DNA of 64,000 nt from Tubiluchus corallicola. Taxonomy: Eukaryota > Priapulida > Priapulimorpha > Priapulimorphida > Tubiluchidae. Both the position numbers and the translations under genes were made by a program. Shown here piece by piece: positions 59,900 to 64,000 of the stretch (position 1 is its first letter; the number at the start of each line of letters is the position of its first letter). The notes beneath the pieces were generated by a model. It ran no database searches. It was given only the letters and a program-made list of their open reading frames with translations, and was not told where the DNA came from. The DNA is taken from NCBI GenBank assembly GCA_030141605.1, contig JAQGDQ010000138.1:434001-498000 (forward strand), given 5' to 3'.

Positions 59900-61050
59900 G
59901 CCGTGATGACGAAAATGCTCTACCGAGTAATGAGGAGCCCCATGAAAGTTTGAAAGAGTAGTCCTCTTGGGTATGTCTGGCTGACTGAAGATATATCATT
60001 TTCATTCCCTGTGTTAACTGTAAATGTACGACACTTGAGTTCGTGGATGAATATACCGAAAGTAATTTCTAAAGTAAATTGCCCATAGCATTTATGAGTG
60101 AGTCTTCTAGAGCCCCACGAGAAACTCTGGACTGGCGGAAAAGAGTAGCTGAGTCAAATATTGTTTCAAGTCAACGTATGGATAAAAAAGCCTGTAATGT
60201 TGATTATTAATAATTGCCAATTCGTCAACTGTTTAGTGCCGTAATCTTGCAGCTATTTCTTCCAGAGTCATAAATCTTGTTATGTCTAGCCGATCTAGAT
60301 AGTATATAGCAGAAATCGCTTGTGGGTTGCGATCTATAAAAGTTTGCAAAACTACTGCAACGGCTAAAAACATACAATTTCCATCCCCCTCTACTGTGAT
60401 TCTTAAATAATCTAAATTTCTTAAAAACTCGTCGAGACTACGTGGGCCTCCTGTACTTACAGCTGTAGTTTCACTTGTCTACAGATTGGTATTGTTACTT
60501 TGGAAGTGTACGATGTTTTTAAGAAGACACCACAGGGCGTTAGATATTCTTGTATGCGCAGTGGTACACTTTCGCAATCTCTTTATTTGACATGTGAATC
60601 CGAAACTACCACTGGAATAAAATTTTCTGGCAGTGAAAAGTCAAAGTTTAGTGGTAGCTCTGGGAATGGTAAACAGATTTCATGAGGCATGGTTGTTGCA
60701 TATGTGGCGAAAAGCCAATTTGATGCAAATTTTGATCTCGTGGTGCAAGCGCTTTTTCAGGCATTGTAATCTCAGAGGGTTTTTTGGGATTGTTATGTGA
60801 GAACATAATATTGGCTATACGTGCTAGCGCATAGTCTTTCTCATAAATTAGGTTTTCTTGGAATATCTGTTCAATTTTTTATAAAGAACTTCATTCTTAA
60901 TTGTTCCTGCTCTCCTTGGTATACCGGGCGGACATGCTTTCATAACATGATTAGCTAGGTTGTGCAAACGTAATTTAACAACCGATATTATGAGTGGAGT
61001 GAAATCTTCTTGCAGAGATCGGACTTGTTTGTCAAATCATGCAGAGCGCG
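59900..61050 (-). pseudogene. Broken OTU cysteine-protease ORF, probably transposon-derived
   Basis: Minus-strand coding signal runs through shifting frames: LQEDFTPLIISVVKLRLHNL and ACPPGIPRRAGTIKNEV (about 60990-60900), YEKDYALARIANIMFSHNN, EICLPFPELPLNFDFSLPEN, CESVPLRIQEYLTPCGVF, then a 75-codon open frame 60457-60233 with VEGDGNCMFLAVAVVLQTF. GDGNC followed by a helix is the OTU catalytic cysteine loop (Cys at 60376-60374). Later VDELAIINNQHYR and SVYSSTNSSVVHL recall the OTU beta strands; the C-terminal histidine segment is not clear. Several stops and frameshifts kill it. OTU proteases remove ubiquitin; many OTU genes of invertebrates ride on transposons, which I infer here from the decay and from the neighbouring BEL remnant. 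Confidence 0.65.
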
Positions 61051-61194
61051 AAATATGCCTCTTCACCGTATTAAGTAAAGGAAAGCTGTTTAAAATAATG
61101 ATTTAAGATTAAACCATTAATTAAATTACTATATTAATAAAGATTAAATCCTTGACGATGCAAGATTAAATTATCGTCTTGACTAGAAGGCCAG

Positions 61195-61445
61195 TTAGGA
61201 ATAGCATATCACGTGATGATCAGCTGACGTTCGACCGGCTTAGGCTTAGTAACCTTTATGCGCAGAAGCTGAGGGTGCATTAGATAGTTAGACAAAAGGA
61301 ATTTGAGGCCCGCACCTCGGGCAGATTAGCAGCTGTCTTGAAGACGGAGGGCTGGAATTGCTATCCTCTTATGTTTACCGTATTTGTGCTTGATGTCTAA
61401 TAAACGTGCAGTTTACTAAACAAAGTCTTGACAGTTTACCATGCC
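61195..61445 (+). mobile_element. LTR-like GC-richer segment with AATAAA
   Basis: A compositionally distinct block with AATAAA at 61399-61404 near its right end, resembling an LTR R/U5 region. No paired LTR or primer-binding site was identified, so this is a weak call. Confidence 0.2.
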
Positions 61446-62094
61446 CATCGTGGCTGTTCCACACGCAATCTTCACGAGCCACAGCCACCAACACAATAAA
61501 CTGCAAGCAGCTACAACCACTATCATAAACAGACTTTATTTCATCAGAAACAGCTATTATTTTATTGTAGTGTACATGGTGTAACAGGGTCACGTCTTCT
61601 TAGTACGATGCTGAGTTCTCGTAAATACCATTTGCGTCATCCATGCTTTTTCGGAATACTGTGAGATTTTCAATAATTTTTGACTATATACAGGCTTGTG
61701 TACATATTCTTTCTTTTCATTCGTTTCCCGTTATAAATACTCTGATGAAGTTTATGGAAAAAATAAACGAATGCTCAGCATGTTTTTACGTCGCAGAAAT
61801 ATGTTTTAGCACTAACATAGAACAATGGCTAACACAAGTGATTTAGCATTTGTTTTATCATGGTTATAAAAGTACATTTATCATGACCAGAAAGCGAGGA
61901 ATTCTGCTTTATGATTTAAAATAATAGTTATACATGTCTGTCTTCATTTAGCATTGTAAAGAGTGAACCGAACGGGTTGTGACTGAGGGTGTTATCTTGA
62001 CATCTAATTTTTTTCGCCACCTTAAACGTGTGGTCCGCTGACATGTGTAAATGTTTCTCTTAAAGCAGCGCTGAAGGCATTTTTGATGTTAAGC

Positions 62095-62890
62095 TTAAAT
62101 CAAAGCTTCCTTTGCCCGCTTATGCTGTGGAATTTCGCAACGCAACTCACTGTCATTGACAACAAAAGTAGTGAAGTTGAAATCAGATTTCATCAAAACT
62201 TTTGGCACATTGTGTACAACCGTGCGTGCTTCATTTATTGTTGCAGCTGATCTGAGACAGCCTTCAACGTAGAACGACTTCACGATGGAATCCATTCGTT
62301 CAAACATGACGGCACATCGCAGAGCATATGTAGAACTGGCTGCACACCAGCCACTAATCAAATGTGAAGTCATACGACAATGCAATATGCAGCCATTCTT
62401 ATACCACAAGAAACGAAATGTATCTCTGTCTTTGAGTGGTATACATACTTGGTTATTGCATAGGGATGTTGTCTGAAACGAAGAAGAACATGTTTATTAA
62501 TGAGATCTGGACCTTGCATGCATCGCTCATTGAAAGAGCTTCCATGATATTTGCTGGCGCAGTTGAATGCAACCCTAAGCTTGTCTGATTTCTTGTCCAT
62601 TACAACCATGATGAGGCAAATACCATATTCTTTCTGCACTGAAAATGTCTTCTGCATGGGCAAGCTCTGTGTAACCGTTACCATTCTTAAGGAGCTTGGT
62701 AATCTCGTTATCATACTACTGGAAAAGCTTCCTCTTATCCAGTCTCTTAATGAGTGACTCTAGACATGCCTTTACTACTACAAACATATTCGGAAGCGGT
62801 CCACTGCTATCCTTCCATGGAATGGGAATCTCAAAGTGGCTACCCACCATATGGCATTCAAGACTGAAATGCTACTTACCAAGACGGCAG
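62095..62890 (-). pseudogene. BEL/Pao retrotransposon reverse transcriptase remnant
   Basis: Minus strand, in order: HFEIPIPWKDSSGPLPN, RLDKRKLFQ, a stop, then YDNEITKLLKNGNGYTELAH, ERIWYLPHH, a frameshift, MDKKSDKLRVAFNCASKYHG, SSFNERCMQGPDLINKHVLL, another shift, WYKNG, HLISGWCAASSTYALRCAV, FYVEGCLRSAATINEA. This is the N-to-C order of BEL/Pao RT (IPHHPV and KYHGTSLN-like motifs, palm, YVDD box). The catalytic YVDD is YVEG here and several frames are broken, so it is inactive. No RNase H, integrase or LTR pair is seen around it. Confidence 0.85.
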
Positions 62891-64000
62891 CTAATGGCGA
62901 TAAACCCATCGACCATCTATCCGCCGGTGTGCCGCAATGCTACCACCTACTTGGGTGTAATAACTTCCAGGCCTATTAGGCCAAGGTTATGTTATTATCG
63001 AGTGTTTGTCACATGATTTGCAAAGACCATCGTTTAGGAGGTGTGGCTTCCCAAGTTTGGTCATGTCGACACCTGGTATGTATGTATATATTTATAGGGA
63101 AATATAGTTTTTTTATGCTAATCTGGCTTCTTTGAGGTTCCATGAAACGGCAACGGGTTCAGGTTTCGACAAAACGGAGCTGGCTGTTGATTGCCAATGC
63201 ATAGCAGTTTACTTGTTTTTTTTTCGTTTGGATAGCTAGCGCTTGTTGTAGGAGTAATGGCTTCTCAAAAATGGGCATTATTGGCGATTTTCGGGTCATA
63301 ACTCACGCGGGTCAAAGGGCAATGACCCGAAATTATGATGTCGGATGGTCTTCTGCCCTGGCTACATGAAACGAAATTTGGTCAAGCAGCCTCGTCTAGT
63401 TCTTGATTTATTGCAATTAGATCCGTATGTCGGAAACTAAGTATCATAGAGTAATACTAACGTTTCATGGCGAATCGAATCACGTATTGCACACCTCTGT
63501 ATGTTTATAGTAAAGAATGTCGATTTTTCCCTATATGTTAAGTATGGTATCGGTATTCGTCCAGAAAAACAGCGTGGCAGTACTGTGGCGTTGAAGACCG
63601 TGTGGCACATCGTTGGATAGAGAATTGATCAATACGGTGCGCCATTTTGGTAGGTGTTCAGCATTGAGTTACACACGGGCTTTGTAACATAGGTGAGTAT
63701 CCTAGTTACAATTAAAAAATTTCCTGTTAACAGTTTAATGAACAATACTATGTATTGCACTGTTTCTAATATCTACTGGCAAAAGATAGACTGGCAAAAT
63801 GATAGACTGGCGAAATGTAATACTTATTGCGTTATTTCTAATATCAAATTGCGAAAATTAGACTGGCGAAATGACATACAATCGCTTGGTTGTATCCGAG
63901 TTTACTGTTTACATTTACATCAACAGAGATGGGTTATATCCGAGATTTGTGTTTACGTTTACCACAAGATTCAACAAGGATTGGTTATATCCGAGTTTGG
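62891..64000. other. Right-edge region, no gene recognised
   Basis: No coding signal beyond the BEL relic. At 63640-63700 GCGCCATTTTGG (YY1-like) is followed by AGGTGAGTATCC, a good splice donor; together they could mark a 5' untranslated exon of a plus-strand gene to the right. Tandem repeats fill the last 250 bases. Confidence 0.3.
63766..64000. repeat. Degenerate tandem repeats at right edge
   Basis: Units ATAGACTGGC(A/G)AAATG recur at 63767-63870, within a longer unit containing TTGC(A/G)(C/T)T(G/A)TTTCTAATATC. From about 63890, units of roughly 45-50 bp with GGTTATATCCGAGTTT followed by GTTTACRTTTAC repeat three times and continue off the window. Confidence 0.75.

Noticed and set aside
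60500-60685. 61-codon plus-strand frame
   Set aside because: Antisense shadow of the decayed OTU ORF.
1-64000. tRNA genes, rRNA, CRISPR arrays, bacterial operons
   Set aside because: No A/B box pairs, no rRNA-like blocks, no regularly spaced repeats; gene structures are clearly eukaryotic.

Overview
The window reads as AT-rich nuclear DNA of an invertebrate animal. Genes are split into short GT-AG exons, separated by long introns and old transposon debris. I found no operons, CRISPR arrays, tRNA or rRNA genes. A VHL gene points to an animal lineage with the HIF-VHL oxygen-sensing pathway (cnidarian, placozoan or bilaterian rather than sponge or ctenophore). That lineage call is inference; the species cannot be named from sequence alone.

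Five real genes could be assembled. (1) 13868-13412 (-): signal peptide plus agrin-type NtA domain, 5' exon only. (2) 20888-28158 (+): complete nine-exon MVB12 subunit of ESCRT-I (MABP plus UMA domains, 292 aa). (3) 39626-29921 (-): complete five-exon POLR2I/RPB9 subunit of RNA polymerase II (130 aa). (4) 42858-47108 (+): two-exon TMEM87-family Golgi membrane protein (683 aa). (5) 54441-49975 (-): complete three-exon VHL E3 ligase subunit (152 aa). MVB12 and POLR2I converge tail to tail, as do TMEM87 and VHL. POLR2I and TMEM87 are arranged head to head, about 3.2 kb apart. The genes are housekeeping or signalling loci with no shared pathway.

The rest is mobile-element territory. Class I remnants are an apparently twin-primed LINE (15.6-16.4 kb), a decayed LINE RT (40.7-42.3 kb), a younger LINE fragment between 24-bp direct repeats (55.6-57.0 kb) and a BEL/Pao RT (62.1-62.9 kb). 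Class II or MITE elements are a hAT-like MITE with an 8-bp TSD inside the younger LINE, a 680-bp TIR element with an 8-bp TSD in POLR2I intron 1, an inverted pair of related TIR elements (27.6 and 37.7 kb), and a 947-bp TIR element 176 bp upstream of the VHL start. A broken OTU-protease ORF lies at 59.9-61.05 kb. Four degenerate hammerhead-like motifs all lie on the minus strand. Left of 13.4 kb I see no confident gene, only a long hairpin, microsatellites, a decayed ORF and one orphan ORF.
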